Part shown: piece after piece, positions 13,521 through 25,089 of the stretch
Layout: every line of letters begins with the position of its first letter
Position numbering within the stretch: position 1 is the first letter of the stretch
DNA from: Chaetorhynchus papuensis
Taxonomy: Eukaryota > Chordata > Aves > Passeriformes > Rhipiduridae
DNA: 64,000 bases
Assembly (NCBI GenBank): GCA_013396525.1
Contig: VWYX01000210.1
Location: forward strand, 238,433 to 302,432
Reading direction: 5' to 3'
Program-made: the position numbers and the translations under genes
Notes under the pieces: model-generated
What the model saw: the letters and a program-made list of their open reading frames with translations, nothing else
What the model was told of the DNA's origin: nothing
The model's database searches: none

Positions 13521-16500
13521 GAATTAAATATGGTTTTAGCTAATTGCTTCTTTTATAAAAATGGCCTGTTTCACATTTCATGCTCCCAAATTATACAGTT
13601 CATGCCTTGTGGTAAAAATGGTACCAGTGGGAAGTAGTTTATGTTCTGTGTTTATATGGGAATAACAAATGAAAACCAGGCAAGTGTTTCAATTTCAAAA
13701 GCTTGGTTTTGTTGTTGTATATCTGTTCAACTTTGGAAACACTGAAGTATTATTACCCTGGGGTTTGCACTTATATTCAGAAAAGTTACGAGGTTCAGAT
13801 CGTCATCCAAAACACTTATTTGCATTCCACTGACACAATTGCTCTTCCTATATTTTACATTTCATTTTCTTCTTTGCATTCCCCACCCCCCCACAAATCC
13901 CCACCTCCAACTCTGAAAAATACGTACATGAAGAGTATAAAAACTTTATTTTCCAAAGGTTGAAAAAGACTGTAACTGACAAAAATAATAAAATGAAAAC
14001 TGTATAAGTCTGAGTAATAGTAATGCATTAAAAGGATGTATCAGGATTTTCTTCTTCTTTCTTTATTCTCTTAAAATTTGCATGTATTTTTTTTTGTTTC
14101 CCTTTAACAGAGCTATTGAAAGCTCTGTGTGGAACATGTAGGTCCAAAGAACAGACAAATGCTACATAAAATCTGAAAGTGAAATTCATAGCTTTTGTTA
14201 GAGGAACACTTAAGATTCCATATGTGTAATGCTTTAATTTTTAAATAAAATATTTGAAAATAATATGTTCCTTCATTGCTTGCCATATGTAGGATTCACT
14301 TTTCTTTGCCACGCTGAAGTTTTCACAGTGCCTGAAGCTGAACCTAAGTATTGCACTTCTCAAAATTGAACCTCTCTCAGCAAATAAGAAAAGTACAAAA
14401 GCAAAAATCTGATGTGGGAATGGATATAGGGATGGTGCAGCGAGAAATTAATCAGAACACCAAAGACAGAAAGGGTCTAGAAAGCAACATCTCTCCCAGA
14501 AGTAAAAATGAAAACAGGAAAGATGAGTATCTCATAACTTAAATCTGTCACAAATGCCCATGAAATTTTCATATAGAAAGAATTAATTGGATCAACACAG
14601 TATTCAACCTAGAATTTCTGACTTCTCCCATTTCTGAAAAACTACACCCAGAAACATTAATGCTGTAAAATTAATTGCTGAAGATCAGGAAATGTCTGTA
14701 TTAATAATACCAAGAAACTCTCAAATCTTTCCTCACCTTCCTCAGCTAACATAGGACAATTTTTTCTAGTTTTCAGGTTTTTATTCTGTGTCCTTTCTAG
14801 TGTCTTCTAGTTTTGTTCTCTTTTCAGTAATCACACAATTGCTATCTCATGGCAGTATTGCATAGCATTGTCCCTGTAAAGGTCAATAAAGACTACAGTT
14901 TTTTTGTATTTCACACTCCTAGACTGATACAAGAATCCAGACCTTTTGAGGGGCAAGCTTCATGGTAAGGAGACACAAAAGTCACATTTTCAGACACAGA
15001 ACGACACCACAATTTTTGACGACGGGCACACAAAAAGACAACGTGATGGGGCAGTTTGTCCATCAGGACTTCAAATTACCCACATTTCTAAAGGTGCAGG
15101 AACAACTGACTCTCCATCTGTCTTCCCAGAGACAGACCAGAGACTGCTGCTCAGCTGACAGAAACATCTGGAATACACCTATGTAGTGCAATGCAGCCTT
15201 CTGTATAGAGGAACAGATGAACTCTGAATTCAGTGGTGGGAGAAGGACGCCCACAGTTGCAGGGACAACCTGGCTGGTGGAAGAAGGGCTCTCCAGTCTG
15301 GGTGGAGCAGTGAGCTGATGTGGCTGTACGCCTTCTTCCATATGAAGAGGGCAGCAGTTAATTTTCACAGGCTTTTAAACTCATTTCCCCAAGTGAATCC
15401 AATGAATGTTAACAGAGATTTCACTGGGCCTTAAATTAATTGTAACAAGCCTGACATGAGCTTTCACTGCAGAAAGTGGTTCAGAGTCATTTAAACACAA
15501 GGTAAGGAATCATAGAGCTACTTACACAGATGAGCCCAGTGAATAGGCCTCACAGTTAATACCTGTGGTAAATGCTACACCCTTCTGTTATAATAACGTG
15601 TTTGGCTGGCAAGGAAGAATGGAAATATTCTCTTTTCATTCATATTAATTCAGCCTGTCTTTGCACCTCTTTTTACTGTTTTGCTGTTCAATACCACACT
15701 AATAAAATATGTTATGGCTCGCTTATTTTGAGTCGGAAAGCATCTCTGGTTTTATTCAAATGTGAATATATTTATTGCATTAGGTGAGGCTTGTTTCATA
15801 TAATGAGCCTGAACACTAGTCCCCTCCAGAGAGGCAGTTACTTTTATAGTACTTCTGCCTTGAGGCTTTGGTCATGGAAACAAAGGTGAAAGATGAGGAG
15901 TGAAATGCATTCAATAATTTAATGTAGGGAAAAAATGTCACAATCGCTTTTTTTTCCCCCCTTTCTTTTTTCCCCCAATGTGGACTATTTCCTGATGTCA
16001 TGCCAGCTACATAGCTTGCTCTCATATGGTTGAATTTATAAATCTAATTTAGAAATGGATCCTGTTGGTTTTCCATTTGCTGTGTTTTCATAATGTTGTC
16101 ATCCATCTGACTCTTGGTGGCATTTATATTGCTATAAAATAGGGATCAGCAAAGTCCATTCTTTAAATTAGTTTTGTCATCTAAACTCATAATTCTGACT
16201 TGAGCAACTCAGCCAAAGTTGTCTAATTTTATCAATTTCATTCAGTGCTCACATTATAATTTTACACAGACCAGGCAATTTGGCAGAGAGATTAGCCCAA
16301 CTGTAATTGAAATACATTGCATTTCCTTCATTCAATAGGATTCAAAATGAGAAACATTTGGCTGTATCAAAGAAACCAATGAGAAAATAAAAACTTGAAA
16401 GACTTTTTAAAATTTTTATATAGGAGACATAAAGAAGAGGCTATTATGTGCAAAGTTTGGGAAGAATTAGGTTTAATCCAGCACGTCAGGTTAATTTGCT

Positions 16501-17025
16501 TTATTTTTAGCATGGAAGAATAAATTACGTTGAATCATCTGACTATTTTGCAAAAAAAAGCAAAACCCCCCCAGCATCTGTTAATATTACTTCTCTAAAT
16601 GTGAGATTAATATGTAATAATTTCAGAAAGGCTTAATAAAAAAAAAAAAAGGAATGTTTCAACACAACTACAAATTTTTGTATTCTTTTAATTTTTTATG
16701 TTTCTGGAACCAAGTCATACAATTAGAGGTATGTTGTTTAATTAGCAGATTGGTTCTCTATCACAGCATTTGGGGACTGAGATATTTTATTTAGCTGACT
16801 GTGATTCTTTGGCTGTTTATTTTGGCTTGATGCTATCAGATATGATTATGATTACTGCTGTTGGCTTTGTTTTGCAGAGCCACCTCCACTGTCTATCTGG
16901 ACAATTCACATTTGGTGAGGTCAGACCACAAGGGATATTTTACTAATATCCTTCATCATAAGCTTTTTCATAATTGATGTAAGCTGTGTTGACTAGTAAA
17001 AAGTAATTACCTGAGGCTGGATATA

Positions 17026-17048
17026 AAACAAACAAGCAAACAAACAAT
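17026..17048. repeat. (CAAA)n microsatellite
   Basis: Interrupted AAAC/AAGC tetranucleotide run of about 23 bp. Confidence 0.8.
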
Positions 17049-18080
17049 TTAAGCATTGCATAGATGCCCCAAGATTAACACATGGCTTTATAGTTAGTAT
17101 CTGACCTTGCTAGACAAGCATAGTTGAGCTGTATAACTTTGGCTGTAATTTTGTTTCAGCTTTCCTTAAAATGTTTGGGCTTATGAGGTCTTGATTTTTT
17201 AAAATCAATAACCATTGTCAATGAATAAATAAATAAATCATAAAAATTTCTTTAAAGATGCCCAAGACTGATATCCTTGAACAGCATATGTTCCACACAA
17301 CATTTTGCTTGGGATCTCCTAGGATGCAGGCAAGTGCTTGAATTCAGGAATATGAATAGTCTCTGAAATTCTATGTTACCATCACTACATCTCATAATCA
17401 CATACACATTCTCCCAAGACGAGATATCTGAAAGTAATGTAGAATCTGTTATTATATTGGGTCAGTCTGGGATGGAATTATGTCTCATGGCTAACACACC
17501 AGTTTCATACTTATATTCATTAATATCCACTTAGCTAATAAAGTCACTTATTACTTCAGTTACAGGATTTCTCTCACTGAATTTTAAACATGCTGAAATG
17601 GAAAGAAAAACAAAGTCAAAACACTACTGCTCTTCTATAGAACTCCTGTAAAATCTTGCAAAACAGGAATCCTAAATTGCAGTCTCCAGATTCTCATGGT
17701 ATCAGATATACATAACCCCCACCACACATGCACATTCCCTAGCACAAGGCCAGAAAGAGCTTCTACTGCAGATCCTGATGGCATTCCAAAACCTGCATAA
17801 TTTTGGAACAGTCTATGAAATTTAGAAGAATTAGGCATTTCAATCTGCTGCCAGTCCAGCAACACACATAAAGTCATGCTTAATTGTGGTCAGAGTAGTC
17901 AGGTTACCCTTATGGCTGCTCTTGGTCTGACAGCCAGGCAAGAGTTTAAATGCTGTGTCACAGGGCACTCCATCTTCTACTGTTTCACCAGGGTAAATAC
18001 AGCTGAATTGGTGACCAGCTTAAATTGGCAGCCTGTATAAGAGAACGTATTCGGGATGTTCATGCATAAAAGTAAATCCC

Positions 18081-18113
18081 CTCAGTATGAGTTAAGTTAC
18101 AGTTCATACTGAG
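18081..18113. repeat. Short hairpin, 10-bp perfect arms
   Basis: CTCAGTATGA at 18081-18090 pairs perfectly with TCATACTGAG at 18104-18113 across a 13-base loop. There is no T-run after it that would suggest a terminator, and no known family was recognised. Confidence 0.6.
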
Positions 18114-19983
18114 TGCGTCCCTCTGAGTACTCGCTAGCTAGATAGCTGCTCCATCTGCCCCTTCCAAAATTTTGCGTCATCAAATTGGCTATTATCAGTC
18201 CTCTAAACATGACTACTTAAAAGAAATTCTTCCAAAATATTTGCAATGAAAAATTAAAATTACAACCACAGAAATGCACAGAGACATTGAGTTAAATTTA
18301 GTCTTGGTGTATCCCCAGTGGAGTCAGTAGAATCAAGCCCATATTTGATCTGTGCTTCCCATCTTTAATGTAAAAGTCAAGTCCAGACAAAAAATTTGGT
18401 CCTTAAATTGTCGCTTAATAAGAGGAAATACTTTTCAAGCCACCCCAAAGGCTTCATGAGGTTAAAGAGGATATGAGGAATCTGTATAAAACTATGGGAT
18501 CTTGCACACCTTTAAATCCATGGCAGTTATTAGAAAACTTTTTGTTGTTTTTTTTTTTTTTTAATTTTTTGGACTGCTGAAGAGAATTTAATGTGTAGAA
18601 GGTATTTCTATATTTACTGAAAGACGGGTGTGTAAAAAAAGTCAGATATGTGACTGGGATCACAGTGATGGATTATGTATCCATATATAAAACTGTGCAA
18701 GGAAAGAGATTTACATGATGTCTACAGGTTCTGCATTCTTACCTGTAAATCCTGAATTTGAAAAATCTCCAGACTCTTTTAAACCTTGACTATGTCCATG
18801 CTTTCAACATTTCTCTAGTTATACTTATCTAGAAGAGGTGGCTGTACTTTTCATGCAATTTTCAATTTAAATGCTAAAGGGAAATTAATAGGAGAGTTCA
18901 AAATAAGAGATAATGGGACAATTTTGCTTGTAGGCATGTGGTTAATTTTAGGCATATCCAGTATAGAAAATCATGTCCCATGAATGAGTTACACACCACC
19001 TTCTCAACAAAGCAAAATTTCTCAAGAAGAAAATCGGCTGCAATATAAGCAAATAAGATAAAACATGGAAGATATAACCTTTCGGAATAATGATCTTTAT
19101 ACTTTTCCTTTTTTTTTTAATAATATGGTTTTAAGAAAAGCCAGAAGACAGGTGAATGGGAAATTAACATTAATGGGAGTTGTCCACTCAGCTATAAACC
19201 AAATTTTAATTAATCCAAGATTTATGCCAGGCACCTTGCTTGTGATATGACCCCTAGAAATAACTACAGCTGTTGCTGTAATCAAGAACATGTTCAGTAT
19301 TGGCTAAGTCTCCACAGGTAAAATAAAAAGGAGATAAATCATAGTTATGGCTACAATCAGGGTGTCTTAGAGCTATGACCTGGGTACCTGGGAACCACAT
19401 GTACACACATACATATTTCCACTGAATTGCAATAAATACTAAGATTGGTGGTAGCTATAGCGTATTATTTGGGTAGCTATAATTTCCAGATTATTAAGAT
19501 AATCATTTAAAAAGAACTTTTCACAGCATTAATCCCATTTAAATTTAAGATGGAAACATTCAGAAGAAGAGAAGCTCTATTAGCTGCACAATGTGAGGCA
19601 AATGGGAACACAGAGTGCAGCTGAATTAAATTCTGTAAGAAAGTGAAACATTCTATAGACATTAGTTAGTTGATAAGTATCAAGCAAAAAAGCAGTTTAC
19701 TTTGTCGTCTTCCTCGACAACATACCCAGCATGATCTGAGACTGAAGTCAATATCTATATTTAATGAAGTACCATAGAAACCAGCTGAAGGTGCACAGTA
19801 GGGAAGACATTCTGGGACAGAAATATAGTAAGACATGTCATCACTTAAAAGTACTCTCATATCCTATCAATCTTAGAGATTTAATTGTACTGAAGTAGCA
19901 GGATTCCTATGTAACACAAGAATTCATGACTGCATCTGTATTATCCATATGTATAATAATAAATACAACAGTTGATACCACAG

Positions 19984-20644
19984 GGTCACAGAATAAGATA
20001 GATTGGAAATGGCCTCTGAGATCATTGAATACAACCTTTTACCAAACACCACCATGTCAACCAGACCACAGCACTAAATGTCACATTTCTTTCTTTAAAC
20101 ACCTCAAAGGATGGTGACTCCAACACCTCTCTGCTATGCCCATTCCAATGTCTGATCACATTTTCTGTGAAGAAATTCTTCCTAATGTCCAAATGAAACC
20201 TCCCTTGATGCAGTTTAAGATTATGTCCTCTTGTCCTGTTGTTTGCTGCCTGGGAGAAGAGACCGACCTCCACCTGGCTACAACCTCCTCTCAGGCAGTT
20301 GTAGAGACTGGTAGGGTCTCCCCTGAGCCTCCTTTTCTCCAGACTGAACACTTCCAGCCCCCTCAACTGCTCCTCATCAGACTTGTGCCCACCCCCAGTG
20401 AAAGCTTCATTGCCTTTCTCCAGACACGCTCCAGCCCCTCAATGTCCTTCTTGTAGTTAGGGGCCCAGAACTGAACACAGCATTTGAGGTGTGGCCTCAC
20501 CAGTGCCCAGCACGGGGAAAGAACCACTTCCCTGATCCTGCTGGTCACTCTGATACAGGCCAGGTGCTATTGGCCTTCTTGAATGCCTTTTGGATACCTT
20601 CTTGGTCATCTGCAGGCGCATTGTCGGCTCATGTTCAGCCACTG
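19984..20644 (-). mobile_element. CR1 LINE 3' end (RT C-terminus and 3' UTR)
   Basis: Reverse-orientation CR1. On the - strand, 20363-20548 encodes the RT C-terminal region (LVRPHLKCCVQFWAPNYK), and 20022-20366 continues with LEKRRLRGDPTSLYN and the RKNFFTENVIRHWNG region that closes CR1 ORF2. The coding remnant needs frame changes, so it is dead. The 3' tail is at the low-coordinate end (GTCACAGAATAAG at 19985). The 5' truncation lies near 20644. An LTR of an unrelated family starts about 130 bp downstream on the + strand. Confidence 0.92.
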
Positions 20645-20774
20645 TTTGCCATATATATCTTGTATTAACAGTTTAAACGTGAGAGGAAACATTCAGGATT
20701 TGTAAATAGTCTTGAGTTTGACGTTTACTAGTCTTTGAAAAACTTATTTTGATTTTTTTTATATTTTATGTAAT

Positions 20775-21313
20775 TGTACTCAGTCTTCCTGGAATGGAGT
20801 TACTTTTTCTTCATAGCAGCTCAGATGATGCAGTGTTTTAGACCGGTGACCAGAGCAGTGTTGGTAAAAAGCCAATGTCCTAGCTGATGCTGAGTAGTGC
20901 TTGCACAATCTCTTCTGTTCTTCAGCTGACCTTCCAATGGGTTGGGAGGGGCCACAGCTGGGGCAGTTGACCCAAAGTGTCCAAGGGGGTCTCCTATAAC
21001 ATACAGCGTCACATTCAGTAATAAAACCTCAAGGCAAGGAGAGGAAAGGTGGGACATTAATGGTTATCACATTTGTCTCCCCATTAAATTGATACACGTG
21101 CTGAGGCCTTGGTTTCCTTGAAATGGCTAAACACTTGTCCATGGGGAATAGTGAAGGAATTCCTAATTTGCTTTTGCTTGAACAAACAGTTTTCTTTATC
21201 TCTCAATCCATGTGTTTCACATTTGTCCTTCTGATTCTCTCCCCCATCTCTGTGGGAGAGTGGGCACGTGACTTGATGGGGACTTACCTGTTGTCCAGGG
21301 TCAAGCTGCTGCT
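20775..21313 (+). mobile_element. Solo endogenous retrovirus LTR (full-length, decayed)
   Basis: Matches, segment by segment, a bird LTR family known from memory. It has a TGT start, the GAGTTA...TTTTCTTC block (20792-20812), the GAGTAGTGCTTG block, GGGTTGGGAGGGGCCACAGC (20939-20958) followed by CAGTTGACCCAAAGTG, a TATA-like TAATAAAA near 21020, and a U5-like end with TTTCTTTATCTCTCAATCC and TCTCTCCCCCATCTCTGTGG. The 3' end near 21313 is eroded. No internal retroviral genes flank it, so it is solo. A second copy of the family lies inverted at 55726-56296. The exact subfamily needs a repeat-library search. Confidence 0.7.
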
Positions 21314-22050
21314 GATATTGCCTGTTGAAGTGTAAATGTAGGGGCTCCCAAAAATAAATTCCATTGCCCTAACTCGACTAGTTAGTGTGAGCTGGATAGG
21401 AAAAGCCTTAACATACTACCTCACCATAAATTAGATCAGTTATGTACAAACATTATAAACTAAGGTTGCTCTATTTAAGTTCTTAGTGCCTCTGAAATAG
21501 GAATTCATTCCAGTTTCCTTGTATGTATGTCAGGAGACACACAAACCAACTAAAAATATTATATCAACATGTTTTTAAATGACACTGAAAACAAAATCAA
21601 CCTTTCTTTTCAGCTTTGTATTTTGTGCTTTGCCAATGGTTTCCTATATTTTAACTTAGTGAAAAAAAAATTTAACACCACATTATCAGTCCATCTCACT
21701 CCTACTGAGCTAATTTGCTCAGGCTGAGCTCTGTTGAGTACATGTTCATCTCTCCATGCAGGGCAATTGAAAAGATGTGTAAAATAATTCTTTCTTTGAA
21801 TATAAATAGAGAGATGCCAAGTGTAGTTTTCTATTCTAAAAGTTTCAACAAAAACCTGAGATATGGATGCAAAACTTAGGATCTATAAAGCTTACAAGTT
21901 AGCTAATTATTAAAAATAAAGGATTACTTTTTCTTAAATTTTTTGATTCATATTTCAAATATGTCTATCCAAGGAAGGAATAGAAGCATTCAGTTCAGAA
22001 ATTCAAGCAGTTTTGTATTATATAAAAGAGCAGATTTATAATTGTAATGA
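21314..22050. other. Unique-looking sequence, no gene seen
   Basis: AT-rich spacer between the LTR and a degenerate tandem array. No repeat family or coding sequence was recognised. Confidence 0.5.
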
Positions 22051-22176
22051 CATATTTTAATCACCANATATTTTAATCACCATAAGTAATGTTTACAGCT
22101 TATTCATCATATTTTAATCACTATAATTTAAACACTATATTTTAATCACTATAATTAATGTTTTAACCACTAATAG
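22051..22176. repeat. Degenerate AT-rich tandem array
   Basis: Four clear copies of TATTTTAATCAC and a fifth, diverged one (TGTTTTAACCAC) occur here at irregular spacing (about 16-42 bp), often followed by CATAAT/TATAATT. One undetermined base (N at 22067) sits exactly at the junction of the first two copies, so the copy number may be mis-assembled. Confidence 0.7.
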
Positions 22177-22254
22177 ACCTACTAAGAACCCCCACCCTGT
22201 GATAAGTAACTTCTGGCCAGGCAGCCAACAGAGCATGTAGGGAGAGGACAGCAA

Positions 22255-22917
22255 GAGCCCACAGCTGGACAAACACATCATGCAATGAGTGAGCCACTGG
22301 CTCAGGCGTTGGGCAGAAGGGTTACAGTGAATGGGGTAACATCAGACTGGTGACCTATCACTGGTGGGTTTTTCCATCCTTGGCCCTGTGCATTTCAACA
22401 TCTTCATAAACTTGGATGCAGAACTGAAAGGGATACTAAGAAAGATCACAGATGATACAAAACTGGGAGGAGGTTGACTCCCTTGAAGGCAGGGAGGCCC
22501 TGCACAGAGATGGCAAAAAATCAGAGCAATCACCAACCATATGAAGTTCAACAAGTGAGAATGCCGGATTCTGCACCTGGTATGGAGCAACCCCAGATGC
22601 ACAGACAGACTGGGGAATGAGGTGCTGGAGAGCAATGCCATGGAAAGGGACCAGGGGGTCCTGATCAATGGCAAGTTGAATCTGAGTCAGCAGTGCCCTG
22701 GCAGCCAGGAGGGCCAACTGTGTGCTGGGGGGGCATCAGGCACAGCATCACCAGCTGGGCCAGGAAGGGGATTGTCCTGCTCTGCTCTGGGCTGAAGCCT
22801 CACCTCAAGTGCTGGCGACAGTTTTGGTGTGGCTCTTGGGAATGGTACTGTGCAGGGCCAGGACTTGACAATCCTGGTGAGTGCCTTCCAACTCAGCATA
22901 CTCTATGATTCTGTGTT
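22255..22917 (+). mobile_element. CR1 LINE with internal deletion
   Basis: 5'-truncated CR1 in + orientation. It begins in the RT segment (CACAGCTGGACAAACACATC, then GTGAATGGGGTAACATCAGA) and passes through GAAGTTCAACAAGTGAGAATG and the CCTGGCAGCCAGGAGGGCC block. It then jumps at about 22830, from the CTGGCGACAGTTTTGG region straight to GGGAATGGTACTGTGCAGGG near the 3' UTR. That deletion removes the RT C-terminus. It ends with CTCTATGATTCTGTG. The closest relative in the window is the CR1 at 49610-51885. Confidence 0.88.
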
Positions 22918-22984
22918 TCTGAGACCTTTCCTCCTTGCAGAAGTGATGTTGACTTGCCATCTTCCAGTTCTGTGGTTCTTTTCT

Positions 22985-23014
22985 TATCCTAGGATTTTTT
23001 ATCCTAGGATTTTA
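22985..23014. repeat. 15-bp tandem duplication
   Basis: TATCCTAGGATTTTT (22985-22999) followed directly by TATCCTAGGATTTTA (23000-23014). It lies about 60 bp before the large foldback. Confidence 0.85.
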
Positions 23015-23074
23015 TATCTGACAGGAGTGCTTTTCCTCTTGAATTTTTGGGCTGCTAACCAGTATTATCTGAAC

Positions 23075-23280
23075 AATCTTAGCTCCGCCTGCGATGCTAC
23101 CTGTCTCACTATACATCTCTACACTATGAACTTCCTCACAGCTTGGCAATTCCTCAGCAGCCTGAGCCAATTCCTCAGCAGCCTGAGCCAATTCCTCAGC
23201 AGCCTGAGCCAAGCTGTGAGGAAGTTCATAGTGTAGAGATGTATAGTGAGACAGGTAGCATCGCAGGCAGAGCTAAGATT
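23075..23280. repeat. 206-bp foldback: 72-bp inverted arms around a tandem-repeat loop
   Basis: The left arm at 23075-23146 (AATCTTAGCTCCGCCTGC...CACAGCTTGG) is the reverse complement of the right arm at 23209-23280, with one mismatch (C at 23086; the right arm gives a T there). In RNA of either strand that position is at worst a wobble or single mismatch. Pairing stops sharply at both outer ends (C opposite C). The 62-bp loop is made almost entirely of three 21-bp direct repeats. I recognise no transposon family. It could be a foldback element, the product of a template-switch duplication, or an assembly artefact. A transcript would form a long, nearly perfect double-stranded stem. Confidence 0.95.
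23147..23209. repeat. Three perfect 21-bp tandem repeats in the foldback loop
   Basis: Identical units start at 23147, 23168 and 23189; the unit is CAATTCCTCAGCAGCCTGAG plus C. Each unit contains its own small inverted repeat (CTCAG...CTGAG), so the loop could fold into three mini-hairpins. The 21-bp period keeps a reading frame, giving AQAAEEL repeated on the - strand. Confidence 0.97.
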
Positions 23281-24163
23281 CAGCCATAACCCAGCAGGAT
23301 GTTAATGTACCCGGTTGTTTCCATAGGATTTGGCTCAGCCTTCAGCATGTACAGCTCAGAGAAGGACTCTCACTTCATTATTCCTTCCACAGACTGATTT
23401 TGGACTAAAGGTTGCTGTTCCTAACGGTAACTGCTATTTTCTGAAGTTACCTCAATTGCCTATATATGGTGTTTTTAATACAATCAGTGATAATATTTTG
23501 GGGTTTTGTAATGGAGTAGCTGACTTGCTTCAGCTTGATTGTCTCCTTTCATCTCCTGTTCAACCAAATTGCTTTGATGTGAGGCTGTGTCTTTGAATGA
23601 CACTTGGTAATTGTCTGTCATCAACTCATTTGAATGCTGCAAATGTTTCTATCTTACAAGACCAGACATACACGTGCAGAAAATATACAGCAAACAGATA
23701 CATAACTAACAATACGAAAAATTTGTTAACAATGACTGGTTGCTTTTCCCATCCTTTGTCATCAAATTATGTAAAATGTTACCCCATACACAATGCAACT
23801 CATTCGAAACAACAATTTTTGAGTATTTAAAAGATCTATGCAAGATGAAAACATCTGCCAGTGTCCCACAGGGAATGTCAACCCTAGGAAACTGAAAAAC
23901 CCTGAGGTCACATGGCATATGCCTCCTTTAGACTGGGAGTACAAATGCAACTTATGTTCTGTGTGTTATAGTGATTATTGATCTTCAGTATATCCTTCTT
24001 TTGCCACTCCATCCGCCAATATTTAGTGCTGAAGAGAACTTTCCTTTTTAGTTATATGATCTAACAGCATAAGAAAAATACAGGTTTAGAATCTTGTATT
24101 CCAACCAGTGCACCAGTGAAACAAAAGGACATTATGAGCAGAATGAAGGTAGTATTCATAGAC

Positions 24164-24197
24164 TTTCACAACTTTCCTACTTTCATAACTTTCCTAC
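24164..24197. repeat. 17-bp tandem duplication
   Basis: Two adjacent 17-bp units differing at one position (CACAAC versus CATAAC). Confidence 0.85.
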
Positions 24198-24879
24198 TGG
24201 TTCCCTTATGTTTTTTTTCCCCGGCTTCAATATTCTTGCCTGAATCTTTTTGGTTCATATCTATGCCTAGAGAGTCTACTAGCCTAGACTCAGGACAAAA
24301 ATCAGCCTAAATGCCACTGATGGCACTGAAGAAGTCAGTCATACCTTGACATCTGATATACAAATAGTTCAGTAAGTAAGTGTTTGAACTTCTGAATTCA
24401 TTGTACTGAACCAAGTACTTATTGCTTCCAAAAGGTATCACAGTGTATTCCTATGTAATATTGGCCTTGCATGAATTCTTGTGAGTGTTTTATGATTTCG
24501 GTCTCATTTTATTTACTGTCTGATTTTTGTAGTAACAGCGGCTGAAAAAGCCCATAAACCTGGAAAACACATTTGAACTTTGTTTTCTCACTTGAACTGT
24601 GTTGATACTTTGATTGTAAGACAGATTTTCACATTTCTGCTGGAATCAACCAAATGGGGACACATTAAAAATTTACAAACTTCAAAACATACAAACATTA
24701 TATTGAATTATAGTAATGCTTAGAAAAACAAGAGCAAAAAACTAGTGAATATACTCTTTTTTTATATTAAAACTTATTTACTAAAAATAGTTGAGAAATT
24801 AATTAATATTTTATAATGACAAAAAGCAAAGAACCCTAACACTAAAATGCCTTTATCAGTCCTATTCTTTTTGTCATTT

Positions 24880-25089
24880 NNNNNNNNNNNNNNNNNNNNN
24901 NNNNNNNNNNNNNNNNNNNNNNNNNNNNNNNNNNNNNNNNNNNNNNNNNNNNNNNNNNNNNNNNNNNNNNNNNNNNNNNNNNNNNNNNNNNNNNNNNNNN
25001 NNNNNNNNNNNNNNNNNNNNNNNNNNNNNNNNNNNNNNNNNNNNNNNNNNNNNNNNNNNNNNNNNNNNNNNNNNNNNNNNNNNNNNNNN
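24880..25089. other. Assembly gap (210 N)
   Basis: Run of N; the flanks (TTGTCATTT and TGTATTTCAG) give no sign of what is missing. Confidence 0.99.

Larger units (their letters stand above)
10414..19983. other. Long unique-looking AT-rich stretch, no gene seen
   Basis: About 9.6 kb with no recognised gene or transposon. It contains a 5-bp N gap (13516-13520), a (CAAA)n-like run (17026-17048), an (AATA)n run near 17222-17238, a 10-bp hairpin (CTCAGTATGA/TCATACTGAG, 18081-18113) and a 15-bp T run (18548-18562). Open reading frames are short and unconvincing. Confidence 0.55.

Noticed and set aside
15000..15370. Overlapping 70-100-codon frames on both strands
   Set aside because: No domain, no conserved-looking composition and no splice signals that fit; consistent with chance.
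23147..23209. Three 21-bp direct repeats as a CRISPR-like array
   Set aside because: The units are directly adjacent with no spacers, and the window is a vertebrate nuclear genome.
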